A stretch of DNA of 64,000 nucleotides. Source: Microbacterium sp. 5K110. Lineage in GTDB: Bacteria > Actinomycetota > Actinomycetes > Actinomycetales > Microbacteriaceae. A model generated the notes under the pieces. It was not told where the DNA came from. It was given only the letters and a program-made list of their open reading frames with translations, and did not search any database. The DNA is taken from the NCBI RefSeq assembly GCF_005774735.1, contig NZ_VBUM01000005.1, positions 1 through 64,000 of the forward strand, written 5' to 3'. This document shows positions 43,589-51,513 of this stretch, piece by piece (position 1 is the stretch's first letter; each line of letters starts with the position of its first letter). The position numbers and the translations under genes were made by a program.

Positions 43589-44964
43589 GCCGTCACCAGT
43601 GTGGGGTGCCAGGTGCCGTCCAGGCGCGCCTCGGGCATCTCGCCCAGCAGGTAGCTGCGGGAGGACTCGGCATCCGCCTTCAGGCGGCCGAGGTCCACCC
43701 CCACGAGCTCGCCGTCCTTCTTCACCCGGCGCCCCTGCACGAAAACGTCGCGCACGAGACCGGGGTGGGCGGAGTACACGAGGCTGCCGATCGGGTTGTT
43801 CAGCGGCGTCAGTGCGAGCGAACGGTCGTCGAGGACCACGATGTCGGCGGCCTTGCCCACGGCGATCGAACCCGTGGTCTCGGCCAGGCCCGCGGCGTGC
43901 GCGCCGTCGATCGTGGCGAACTGCACGACGTCGGCGCACGTGAGGCTGATGCGTTCGAGGACCTCGCCGGTGTCGACCGAGGGGGCGTTGTCGAGGGCGC
44001 GCTGCATCCCGATGGCGGTGCGCATCGTGGCGAACATGTCGCCGCCGTTCGAGCTGCACACGTCGATCGAGAAAGTCGGGCGGATGCCGGCGCGCAGCAG
44101 ACGGCCGGTGGCCGGGAAGCCGTGACCCATCTGCATCTCGACGTCGGGCGCGACCGAGGCGGTGCCGCCGCTGTCGGCGATGAGCCGCAGCTCGTCGTCG
44201 CTGAGGGTGCAGCAGTGCACGTACGTGGTGCGGTCCGACAGGAGTCCGTCGGCGGCGAGCTTGTGGATCGGGCCGGACTTGCCCCAGTAGCCGTCACCGG
44301 CGTGCATCGTGACGCGCAGGTCGAGGTCGGCCGCGAGCCGGAAGTCCAGGACGTTGACCTCGGGGGTGACGAACTGCGGACCGCGCAGCGCGAGCGCCAT
44401 CGTGACCAGCCCGTCGCTCGAGGCGAAGTGCTCGTCGCGGACGCGGCGGGCGTCCTCGGGGTGCGGGTTGGCCGATGGGAGGCTCCCCCACTGGTCGGCG
44501 CCGCCGCCGTGCGCGAACACGGCGCGCATTCCGGTGTCCTTCAGGGCGGCGACGGCGGCGTCGGCGTGCTCGGGGGTCGCGAGGTTGTGCGACCAGTCCA
44601 CGAGGGTCGTGATGCCGGAGTCGAGGGCCTCGAGGGCGCCGAGGTAGTTGCCGGTGTAGGTGTCCTCGGGGCGGAAGTGCTTGCTGAGCCCGGAGTGCAG
44701 TCCCACCAGGTACTCCGTGAGCGACCAGTCCGACGCGAGGTTGCGGACGACCGACTGCCACGTGTGCCGGTGGGTGTCGACGAAGCCCGGGTGCACGATG
44801 CGTCCGCGCACGTCGATGACCTCGGCACCCGCGGCATCCAGACCCTGTCCGATGGCCTCGATCGTCCCGTCGGCGCCGATCAGGATGTCGGTGTCGGTGA
44901 GGACCTCGCCGGGGCGGACGGCCGTGATGACGGTCCCTCCCCGCAGCAGCGTGCGCTCGCTCAT
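43585..44964 (-). CDS. Metal-dependent amidohydrolase 1 (first gene of transporter operon)
   Basis: 459 aa, amidohydrolase superfamily (cytosine deaminase/triazine hydrolase-like). The metal ligands are expected at the HxH in GFVDTHRHTWQSVV, His in VTMHAGDGYWG, His in YVHCCTLSDDE and Asp in FSIDVCSSNGGD. It hydrolyses a C-N or C-X bond of a nitrogenous ring or amide; the substrate is unknown. As the first gene before the importer, it probably acts on the imported compound. A promoter TTGACA-N17-TAGCAT lies 61-89 bp upstream with a GTTCAGTC element inside its spacer. It is related to the amidohydrolases at 45097 and 49903. Confidence 0.9.
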   Translation of the reverse strand: MSERTLLRGGTVITAVRPGEVLTDTDILIGADGTIEAIGQGLDAAGAEVIDVRGRIVHPGFVDTHRHTWQSVVRNLASDWSLTEYLVGLHSGLSKHFRPEDTYTGNYLGALEALDSGITTLVDWSHNLATPEHADAAVAALKDTGMRAVFAHGGGADQWGSLPSANPHPEDARRVRDEHFASSDGLVTMALALRGPQFVTPEVNVLDFRLAADLDLRVTMHAGDGYWGKSGPIHKLAADGLLSDRTTYVHCCTLSDDELRLIADSGGTASVAPDVEMQMGHGFPATGRLLRAGIRPTFSIDVCSSNGGDMFATMRTAIGMQRALDNAPSVDTGEVLERISLTCADVVQFATIDGAHAAGLAETTGSIAVGKAADIVVLDDRSLALTPLNNPIGSLVYSAHPGLVRDVFVQGRRVKKDGELVGVDLGRLKADAESSRSYLLGEMPEARLDGTWHPTLVTA

Positions 44965-45024
44965 GTGGTGGTGACTCCCTCGTCGAACCGGAGCGTCCTC
45001 GCTCCGGTGGTGTGCGTTGATTGG

Positions 45025-45053
45025 ATGCTAAAAAGCCAGACTGAACATGTCAA
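45025..45053 (-). promoter_or_regulatory. Promoter of the seven-gene operon
   Basis: Minus strand TTGACA (45053-45048), spacer 17, TAGCAT (45030-45025): an almost perfect vegetative promoter, the best in the window. The spacer contains GTTCAGTC (45046-45039), the half-site shared with the other control regions of the island, where a bound repressor would occlude RNA polymerase. Confidence 0.75.
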
Positions 45054-45096
45054 GTATTTGTTATCACTATGTGCAGTTCGTCCAGCAGGGCTGAAT

Positions 45097-46530
45097 TCAG
45101 GCGCGCTCGCGGTACAGCGGGATGTCGATCGGCGGCTGCGGGATGAAGGAGCCCGCGCCGCCCATTCGCTCGTACAGGTACTCGTGGGAGCGCTCGAGGG
45201 TCGCCGTCGCGGCCGACAGGTCGACGTGAGACAGTGTGCCGCCGCGCTTGACGATCCGGCCATCCACGAACACCGTGTCGATGCAGCCGGCGTGCGCCTG
45301 CGAGATGACCGCCCCGGTCGGGTCGGCCCGGTTCCACCCCACCTGGCTGATGCCCGACATGTCCACCAGAACGATGTCCGCGCGTTTGCCCGGGGTGAGC
45401 GAACCGACGAGATGGTCCACCCCCGCGGCCCGCGCGCCGTTCAGCGTCGCCCATCGCAGCGCGTCCTTCGTCGTCCACGACATCTCCTGCGGGGCCCGCA
45501 TCTCCGCGTACCCCGGCTCATCGGCGCGATAGCGCGAGGCCTGCAGGACCAGCCGGCTGTGCGAGACCATGTCGCCGCCGTTGCCCGACACGCAGTCGAT
45601 GCCGAGAGTCGGCCCGGGAGTGAAGGCGGTGGCCTCGCTGATCGCCGGATACCCCATGCCCATCTGCATCTCGGTCTCGGCGCACACCGACACCGTCACG
45701 CCGCTGTCCTTCAACAGCTCCCACTCGCGGGGGGTGTTGAAGGTGCAGTGCACGAGGAGCAGATCGTCGGCGAGCAGGTCGTGGGCGTGCAGCACTTCGA
45801 CGTCCTGGAACAGCTGACGCACCATGACCTGATTGGCGTGCATCGTGACGCGGGCCCCCAGGTCCCGCGCGAGGCGGAACTCGGCGGCCACGTCGGCCAC
45901 GGGGGCGATCGCCAGCTCCTGGGGCGCGATCCCGAACCGCAGCAGCTGGTCGTCGCTCGCGAAGTACTGGTCCCGGATCTCGCGCGCGAGCCGCGCCCGC
46001 GTGGCCAGGGCTGCCGGATCCGATCCGGCCTCCGACCCGCCCCGCGACTGACTCCACGTGTTCGTGGTGATCGGGGTGAGCCCGTGTCCGTAGAGCGCCC
46101 GGATGCCGGCATCCCGGAGCCCCGTCACAGCGGCGTGGGCGCCGTCGGGGTCGAGGATGTTGTGGCAGTAGTCGACGATCGTGGTGATGCCGGAGTTGAG
46201 CGCGTCGAGGGCGCCCACGTAGTTGCCCGCGTACATGTCCTGGGCACGGTAGAGCGGAGCCATGTGCAACCGGATGCCGCGCAGGTAATCGGGGATGTTG
46301 CCGTCGGCCAGGATGCCGCGCAGAGCGGTCTGCCAGGTGTGCCGGTGCGTGTCCACCATGCCGGGGATCGCGATCTTGTCGCGCCCGTCCACGATCTCGG
46401 CGTCGGCGACCGCGATGTCGGGGCGGATCTCCCGGATGACCCCGTCCTCGATGAGGATGTCGGTGCGGGTCAGGTCCCCCAGGTCGTCATCGACCGTGGC
46501 CGCCGCCACGTTGCGGATGAGTGTGCGCAT
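45097..46530 (-). CDS. Metal-dependent amidohydrolase 2
   Basis: 477 aa, the same superfamily and subgroup as amidohydrolase 1. Metal ligands are expected at MVDTHRHTWQTALRG, VTMHANQVMV, LLVHCTFNTPRE and GIDCVSGNGGDM. The stop TGA overlaps a CTGAATTCAG palindrome. It is divergently transcribed from the ketopantoate-reductase-like gene at 46662; the two promoters share overlapping -35 elements, with TTTACA-N16-TACATT (46624-46597) serving this gene. The product of the first hydrolase may be its substrate, but this is inference. The protein ends at QPPIDIPLYRERA. Confidence 0.9.
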   Translation of the reverse strand: MRTLIRNVAAATVDDDLGDLTRTDILIEDGVIREIRPDIAVADAEIVDGRDKIAIPGMVDTHRHTWQTALRGILADGNIPDYLRGIRLHMAPLYRAQDMYAGNYVGALDALNSGITTIVDYCHNILDPDGAHAAVTGLRDAGIRALYGHGLTPITTNTWSQSRGGSEAGSDPAALATRARLAREIRDQYFASDDQLLRFGIAPQELAIAPVADVAAEFRLARDLGARVTMHANQVMVRQLFQDVEVLHAHDLLADDLLLVHCTFNTPREWELLKDSGVTVSVCAETEMQMGMGYPAISEATAFTPGPTLGIDCVSGNGGDMVSHSRLVLQASRYRADEPGYAEMRAPQEMSWTTKDALRWATLNGARAAGVDHLVGSLTPGKRADIVLVDMSGISQVGWNRADPTGAVISQAHAGCIDTVFVDGRIVKRGGTLSHVDLSAATATLERSHEYLYERMGGAGSFIPQPPIDIPLYRERA

Positions 46531-46582
46531 TCTTGCTCGCTCCCTCGCGATCCGTTCGGGTCTTCCTCGACCCGACGTTGTG

Positions 46583-46645
46583 CTGAACTACACACGAATG
46601 TACAGTCGCTCCCAGATTTGTAAAGCAGCAGCGAACGTTTTAATG
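46583..46645. promoter_or_regulatory. Divergent promoters and half-sites between amidohydrolase 2 and KPR-like 1
   Basis: Minus-strand promoter TTTACA (46624-46619)-N16-TACATT (46602-46597) and plus-strand promoter TTTGTA (46617-46622)-N16-TTTAAT (46639-46644) overlap at their -35 elements. CTGAAC (46583-46588) and GTACAGTC (46600-46607) form an imperfect inverted pair of the recurring half-site. One regulator could switch both genes. Confidence 0.6.
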
Positions 46646-46661
46646 GCGTCGAGGAGGACCC

Positions 46662-47702
46662 ATGAACACAACGACCCCCCGTATCGCCGTGCTGGGCACG
46701 GGCGCACAGGGAGCGAGCATCGGCGCGGATCTCCTGCGCGCCGGGCTCGACGTGACGTACATCGAGCAGTGGCCCGCCCACGTCGAGGCGATGCGTGCCC
46801 GCGGGATCGAGGTGCGTCTCCCCGACGAGACGCACGTGACCCCCGTCCACCCCCTGCACCTGTGCGAGGTCGCGACGCTGCGGGAGCCGTTCGACATCGT
46901 CTTCATCGTCGTGAAGGCCTACGACACTCGCTGGGTAGCCGAGCTCATCGCCCCCCACGTCGCCGACGACGGACTCGTGGTCGGGCTGCAGAACGGGATG
47001 ACCCAGGATGCCATCGCCGCCGCCGTCGGCGCGCACCGGACCATGGGCGCCGTCATCGAGGTGGCTTCGAACATGTTCGAGCCCGGCATCGTGAACCGGC
47101 AGACCCCGGTCTCGGGCTCGTGGTTCGCCGTCGGCGCGTACGACGATGCCGCCCGCGGCCGGGAGCACGAGGTGCAAGCGGTCCTCTCGCACACGGGTCG
47201 CGTCGACGTGTCCCCCGACATCCGCTCCTCCAAATGGATGAAGCTCGTCGCCAATGCCGGGGAGCTCGTCCCCTCCGCGATCCTCGACCTCCCGCTCGCG
47301 TCCGCCGTCGCCCTCCCCGGCGTCCACGACTTCATGATCGAGTGCGGAAAGGAAGCGGCGCGCGCGGCCCTCGCCGACGGGAGCCGACTGGTGCCGATCT
47401 TCGGCCTCTCCGACGAGGCCGTGACCGACCCCGATCGCTACGCCTCCGACCTGTTGGGCGAGGTGCTCGACAGCTTCTCGCTTCCCGACACCAAGACCAC
47501 GGTGCTGCAGGACTGGATGAAGGACCGGCACGCCGAGTACGACGAAGTGAACGGCCTCGTGGTGTCGGTGCTCGCCGCCGCCGGGCAGGCAGCCCCCTAC
47601 AACGCGCATACGGTCCGCCTCGCCCGCGAGATCGAGGCGGGCCGGATGACGCGCTCCGCCGCCAACGTCGACGTCCTGCTGGACGTCCCCGGGATCGGGT
47701 GA
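46662..47702 (+). CDS. Ketopantoate-reductase-like protein 1
   Basis: 346 aa. The N-terminal Rossmann motif is RIAVLGTGAQGASIGADLL. KAYDTRWVAEL, LVVGLQNGMTQDAI, the KWMKLVANAGE lysine region and TTVLQDWMKDRHAEYDEVNG fit the ApbA/PanE (2-dehydropantoate 2-reductase) family. The role in pantothenate synthesis is unlikely because no pan gene is near; it probably reduces or oxidises a 2-oxo or 2-hydroxy acid, or an opine-like intermediate, in this pathway. GAGGAGG precedes the ATG. It is closely related to the copy at 51514 and lies in the same divergent arrangement with an amidohydrolase. Confidence 0.85.
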   Translation: MNTTTPRIAVLGTGAQGASIGADLLRAGLDVTYIEQWPAHVEAMRARGIEVRLPDETHVTPVHPLHLCEVATLREPFDIVFIVVKAYDTRWVAELIAPHVADDGLVVGLQNGMTQDAIAAAVGAHRTMGAVIEVASNMFEPGIVNRQTPVSGSWFAVGAYDDAARGREHEVQAVLSHTGRVDVSPDIRSSKWMKLVANAGELVPSAILDLPLASAVALPGVHDFMIECGKEAARAALADGSRLVPIFGLSDEAVTDPDRYASDLLGEVLDSFSLPDTKTTVLQDWMKDRHAEYDEVNGLVVSVLAAAGQAAPYNAHTVRLAREIEAGRMTRSAANVDVLLDVPGIG

Positions 47703-47821
47703 GGCCCCGCCGTGTTCAGGCGCGGCGCACACGCTGTGTGCAGAGCGGCAGGTAGCGTGGTGCTCCAAGAGGCGGGACCCCGATGATCGGAGTCGCCGCC
47801 TTCGGAAGAGGAGGCGCCGAC

Positions 47822-48514
47822 ATGACCGACGACATCGGTGGCAGACTGCGGGACGCGCGGCTGCAGCGGGGGCTGAGCCTGCGAAGCGTGGCGAGTTCAC
47901 TCGGCGTCTCGGCCAGTCTCATCTCCCAGGTGGAGACGGGCAAGACCCAACCGTCGGTGTCGACGCTGTACGCCATCGTCACCCATCTCGGCATCTCGAT
48001 CGACGAGCTCCTCGGGGTCTCCGCAAGTCCCGCGGCCGGTGCCGCGGCCCCCGCGCCCGAACCCGCGCTCGCCGACCCGACGGTGCAGCCTGCCGCCGAC
48101 AACGCCGTGCTCGACATGGAGAACGGGGTGCGGTGGGAGCGCCTGGCCGCCGGCGTCGGCCCCGCCGACGCGCTGCTGGTGACGTACCAGCCCGGCGCGT
48201 CCAGTTCCGTCGAGGGCAAGATGATGCGCCACGCGGGCATGGAGTACGCCTATCTGCTCGAGGGCGAGCTGACCCTGCGCTTGGAGTTCGACACGTTCAC
48301 CCTGCGGCCCGGCGACAGCCTGCACTTCGACTCGGTGCGGCCGCACCTGTACGTCAACCAGAGCGACGCGATCGCGCGCGGCATCTGGTTCGTCGTCGGT
48401 CGCCGCGAACAGAACCAGGCCATGCCGTCGGCGGGGCAGCAGCTCGGCGCCCCGCGCGAGACGATCGAGTCAGCGGTCGACGTCCTCCGGGCGATGGACG
48501 ACCTCGACCGCTGA
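47822..48514 (+). CDS. XRE-cupin transcriptional regulator
   Basis: 230 aa. The N-terminal HTH_3 domain (GGRLRDARLQRGLSLRSVAS, then GVSASLISQVETGKTQPS) is followed by an Ala/Pro linker and a C-terminal cupin_2 domain (MMRHAGMEYAYLLEGELTLR, then FTLRPGDSLHFDSVRPHLYV). Such regulators sense small ligands in the cupin. The ATG at 47822 has GGAGG seven bases upstream; an ATG at 47783 lacks one. GTTCAG lies at 47714-47719 in its upstream region. It is a good candidate for the regulator of the two amidohydrolase/KPR modules on either side. Confidence 0.88.
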   Translation: MTDDIGGRLRDARLQRGLSLRSVASSLGVSASLISQVETGKTQPSVSTLYAIVTHLGISIDELLGVSASPAAGAAAPAPEPALADPTVQPAADNAVLDMENGVRWERLAAGVGPADALLVTYQPGASSSVEGKMMRHAGMEYAYLLEGELTLRLEFDTFTLRPGDSLHFDSVRPHLYVNQSDAIARGIWFVVGRREQNQAMPSAGQQLGAPRETIESAVDVLRAMDDLDR

Positions 48515-48520
48515 CCGCGC

Positions 48521-49585
48521 TCAGCGCGTCACGCCGTGACGCGCGGACCGACGCCGCGTCGCGGTGGGGTCGATGATCGTCTTGATCTGCCGTGCGCCGC
48601 CGTGGGTGAGCGGACCGAGAGCACCCTCGGCCACGTCGTCGAGCGGGAGCACTTCGTCGGCGACATCCGTCCAGTCCTCCCGAGCCGCGAGCAGTTCGAC
48701 CGCCCGCGGAAGATCGGCGGCCATCGCGTGGGCGACGGTCCCGACGATCGTGTACTCGCGCAGCGTCCACGATCCCAGCGGAACGGGGACGTCTTCGCGT
48801 TGGATGCCGACCGGCACCAGGACCGCACCGGGCAGGGCCGCCGCCACGATCTCGTCCCAGCCGGCGCGCGATCCGCTGACCTCGAACAGCACGTCGGCCT
48901 CCCACCCTGCCGCGGCGAGCTCGGCGACGACGGTGCTCTCCCCCGCCACGAACGTCCGCTCGGCGCCGAGGTCGCGCGCGAGGGCGAGCCGCGCCTCGGA
49001 ACGGTCCACCGCCATGACGCGTGCGCCGACGGCCGCGGCCGCGACGGTCAAGAAGGCCCCGATGCCGCCGATGCCGAGGATCACGGCATTCTGACCCGCC
49101 GACAGTCCACTGCGGGCGACGGCGTGGACGGCGATGGCCATCGGCTGCGCCAGGGCGAGCGTGTCGGATGCCAGCCCCCACCCCGTGACGTCCAGCAGTG
49201 TGGCAGCGGGGACGCGGACGAATTCGGCCAACCCGCCGTCCACCTGGAGCCCGGCCGTCCGGTAGTGACGGCACAGGTTGGTCCGACCCGACCGGCACGG
49301 CTTGCACTCGCCGCACGAGATCCCGGCGCCGCACACGACCTGCGCTCCGACGGCGAGGTCGACTCCCTCGCCGACCGCTTCGACGGTTCCGGTGAACTCG
49401 TGCCCCAGGACGACGGGCAGCTGCGTGAGCACCGGCCCCCGGGAGTACTCCGTGGCATCCGATCCGCACACCCCGCACCCCGTCACGCGGACGAGCGCCT
49501 CTCCGGGACCGGGCGTCGGCACAGCGCGGCTTTCGACGCGCAGATCGCCCGCTCCGTACAGCACCGCGGCCCGCATGTCGGTCAC
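48521..49585 (-). CDS. Zinc-dependent medium-chain alcohol dehydrogenase
   Basis: 354 aa MDR enzyme. Catalytic zinc ligands are in TGCGVCGSDATEYSRG and LGHEFTGTVEAVGEG; the structural zinc site is CGECKPCRSGRTNLC with four Cys; the NAD(P) motif is AVILGIGGIGAFLTVAAAAVG. It is closest to the sorbitol/threonine dehydrogenase-like branch. It oxidises a secondary or primary alcohol of unknown identity. The start overlaps the Dabb gene stop by four bases. The 3' end is convergent with the XRE gene (6-bp gap) with a hairpin. Confidence 0.88.
   Translation of the reverse strand: MTDMRAAVLYGAGDLRVESRAVPTPGPGEALVRVTGCGVCGSDATEYSRGPVLTQLPVVLGHEFTGTVEAVGEGVDLAVGAQVVCGAGISCGECKPCRSGRTNLCRHYRTAGLQVDGGLAEFVRVPAATLLDVTGWGLASDTLALAQPMAIAVHAVARSGLSAGQNAVILGIGGIGAFLTVAAAAVGARVMAVDRSEARLALARDLGAERTFVAGESTVVAELAAAGWEADVLFEVSGSRAGWDEIVAAALPGAVLVPVGIQREDVPVPLGSWTLREYTIVGTVAHAMAADLPRAVELLAAREDWTDVADEVLPLDDVAEGALGPLTHGGARQIKTIIDPTATRRRSARHGVTR
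48524..48544. terminator. Hairpin at the convergent XRE/ADH ends
   Basis: A 9-bp perfect stem (GCGCGTCAC with its complement) and a 3-base loop, inside the last codons of the dehydrogenase gene and ten bases past the XRE stop. It has no T-run. Confidence 0.4.
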
Positions 49586-49893
49586 AGGGTCGTCCCGTCC
49601 GGCACGGTGAGCTGCACGGCCTGGCGCGACTCGATCATCCGCGACAGGTGCGCGGCGTACACCGCCGCATGCTCCGGCGAGTCGAGGTACGCCTCGAGTG
49701 CTTCTTCGTCAGTCACCAGGGCGATCACGGCGTAATCGGCGGGACTCGGACGCAGGCGCAGGTTGGTGCCGCAGCGGTAGCCGCGCAGCATCGGCAACGC
49801 CGTCGCCATCTCCTCGAGCGCTCCCGTCAGCGCCTCCACCTCCTCCGGGCGGACCTCGGGTCTCCAGGTGAACAGTGCGGCGTGCAGGATCAT
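49582..49893 (-). CDS. Dabb (stress-responsive A/B barrel) family protein
   Basis: 103 aa with the ferredoxin-like dimeric alpha/beta barrel pattern: MILHAALFTWRPEVRPEEVE, then YRCGTNLRLRPSPADYAVIA and FDSPEHAAVY-like LDSPEHAAVYAAHL. The family includes small-molecule isomerases and cyclases as well as uncharacterised members. It lies between amidohydrolase 3 (nine bases) and the alcohol dehydrogenase (ATGA overlap), so the three form one operon. Confidence 0.82.
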   Translation of the reverse strand: MILHAALFTWRPEVRPEEVEALTGALEEMATALPMLRGYRCGTNLRLRPSPADYAVIALVTDEEALEAYLDSPEHAAVYAAHLSRMIESRQAVQLTVPDGTTL

Positions 49894-49902
49894 GCGGTCC
49901 TC

Positions 49903-51369
49903 TCAGTCGTCGGAGCGGGCGACGACATGAGCGTCGCCGTCGGTGTAGCGGTAGGGATTCTCGATCTCCTCGTCGACGGGGATCTCGGGGTGCATCCCCT
50001 CGGCCCACGCTTGCTCCCCCAGCTTCGAGCGCACGTACTCCACCGACGCGGCGACCTTGTCGCGGACGGGCGCGAGCGGCAGACCGATGCGCGTGCCCTG
50101 GTACTTCACGACCTTGCCGTCAACGACGACCGTGTGTACGTCGGCCGTTCCGGCCTGGTACACGACGTGCGCGTAGGGGTGAAGGATCGGGGTCATCGCG
50201 GGCGACTCGTCGTTCTTGATGAGCACGATGTCGGCACGCTTGCCCGGGGTGAGCGAGCCGATGCGGTCCTCCATTCCGAGCGAGAGGGCGCCGCCCATCG
50301 TCGCCATGCGCAGCACGTCCTCGGCGCGCAGCCGGTTGGCCACGATCGTCTCCCCGCGCGCGTGCGCCTCGAGATGATCGCGCGAGCGGTCGGCGCTGAG
50401 GGTCGCCCGCATGGCCGAGAAGAAGTCAGCGCTCCACCACACGCTCGTGTCCATCGAGAGGGATGCCGAGATGCCGTGCTTGCGGATGGCCCACGTCGAG
50501 GGATACCCCTGCCCCGCACTCTGCTCGGACTCGGTCGCGACCGAGACGGTGCCGCCGGTCGCGGCGATCTTCTGGTAGCTCTGCTCGTTCAGCGACGCGG
50601 AGTGGACGTAGCAGATCTCGGGAGTCATGAACCCGGCGTCGTACATCTGCGTGATGGCGGTGTCGGTGGTGGCGCCCCACACGCCCGCGTGCGTCGTGAC
50701 GCGCAGACCGAGCTCGCGCGCGGCTTCGAACGCGCCGCGCTCGGGGAAGTCGGAGGCCCCGGGCACGTCGAAGGCCAACTGCAGGCCCATCATGTCGTTC
50801 TGCGCCGAGAAGTTGCGCGAGACGAAGTCGCGGAACTCGGGGGCGTTGGCCCACTCCCACGGCGCCCCGAGGTAGTTGCCGTACCCGAGCACGAAGCGGC
50901 CGGGGATCTCGCGCAGCGCCTGCAGCGCGGCCTCGCCGTACTCCGGAGTGCGCAGTCCGTGAGACCAGTCCAGCGTCGTCGTGACCCCGGTGTCGACCGA
51001 CTCCAGCGCGCTGAGCAGGTTCCCGGCGTACACGTCCTCGGGACGGAAGACCTCACCCCAGTTGAGGTAGTAGAAGACGAAGTACTGGCTCAGCGCCCAA
51101 TCGCCGCCGTAGCCGCGCAGAGCGGACTGCCACATGTGGCGGTGCGTGTCGACGAAACCGGGGGTGACGATGCCCCCGGAGGCGTCGATCTCGAGGGTGC
51201 CCTCGGGCACGTCGAGACGGTGCCCGACCGCGGCGATGTCGCCGCCGATCACGAGGACGTCGGCGTCCTCGAGGACGCCCTGTTCGTCCATGGTGATCAC
51301 CGTCGCATTGCGGAAGACGAACGGGCGATCTGCCGAGAACTGCTCGGCGGCGGGTGTGGTGTCGGTCAT
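49903..51369 (-). CDS. Metal-dependent amidohydrolase 3
   Basis: 488 aa, third member of the paralogous set. Metal ligands are expected at GFVDTHRHMWQSALRG, VTTHAGVWGATTD, CYVHSASLNEQS and LSMDTSVWWSAD. LRGYGGDWALSQYFVFYYLN differs from the other two, so substrate binding has diverged. It is the first gene of the operon with Dabb and the dehydrogenase, and is divergent from the second ketopantoate-reductase-like gene. The ATG at 51369 has GGGGAGAAGG upstream. The promoter is TTGCCT-N17-TAAACC (51429-51401). Confidence 0.9.
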   Translation of the reverse strand: MTDTTPAAEQFSADRPFVFRNATVITMDEQGVLEDADVLVIGGDIAAVGHRLDVPEGTLEIDASGGIVTPGFVDTHRHMWQSALRGYGGDWALSQYFVFYYLNWGEVFRPEDVYAGNLLSALESVDTGVTTTLDWSHGLRTPEYGEAALQALREIPGRFVLGYGNYLGAPWEWANAPEFRDFVSRNFSAQNDMMGLQLAFDVPGASDFPERGAFEAARELGLRVTTHAGVWGATTDTAITQMYDAGFMTPEICYVHSASLNEQSYQKIAATGGTVSVATESEQSAGQGYPSTWAIRKHGISASLSMDTSVWWSADFFSAMRATLSADRSRDHLEAHARGETIVANRLRAEDVLRMATMGGALSLGMEDRIGSLTPGKRADIVLIKNDESPAMTPILHPYAHVVYQAGTADVHTVVVDGKVVKYQGTRIGLPLAPVRDKVAASVEYVRSKLGEQAWAEGMHPEIPVDEEIENPYRYTDGDAHVVARSDD

Positions 51370-51400
51370 GGCCTTCTCCCCATCGAGAATGTTCGTTCCT

Positions 51401-51450
51401 GGTTTACACTCTCTGCAAGGCAGAGGCAAGAGCGCGATTTCCGTTCAGTC
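51401..51450. promoter_or_regulatory. Divergent control region between amidohydrolase 3 and KPR-like 2
   Basis: Minus strand: TTGCCT (51429-51424)-N17-TAAACC (51406-51401). The spacer holds a perfect 6-bp inverted repeat CTCTGC-AAG-GCAGAG (51411-51425). GTTCAGTC (51443-51450), followed by GGATTGGATG, lies on the side of the plus-strand gene and may overlap its promoter. The palindrome and the half-site are candidate operators. Confidence 0.6.
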
Positions 51451-51513
51451 GGATTGGATGATCGGCGCAACATCCCTCGCCCACGTACGCCCACACTCCA
51501 ACGAAGGAGCATG

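Noticed and set aside
43606-46623. A 1005-codon plus-strand frame
   Set aside because: Antisense to two amidohydrolase genes; His/Val/Gly-rich with no recognisable fold.
46662-47702. Annotating the KPR-like proteins as panE of pantothenate synthesis
   Set aside because: Two copies lie in a catabolic cluster with hydrolases and no pan gene; the family has many substrates.
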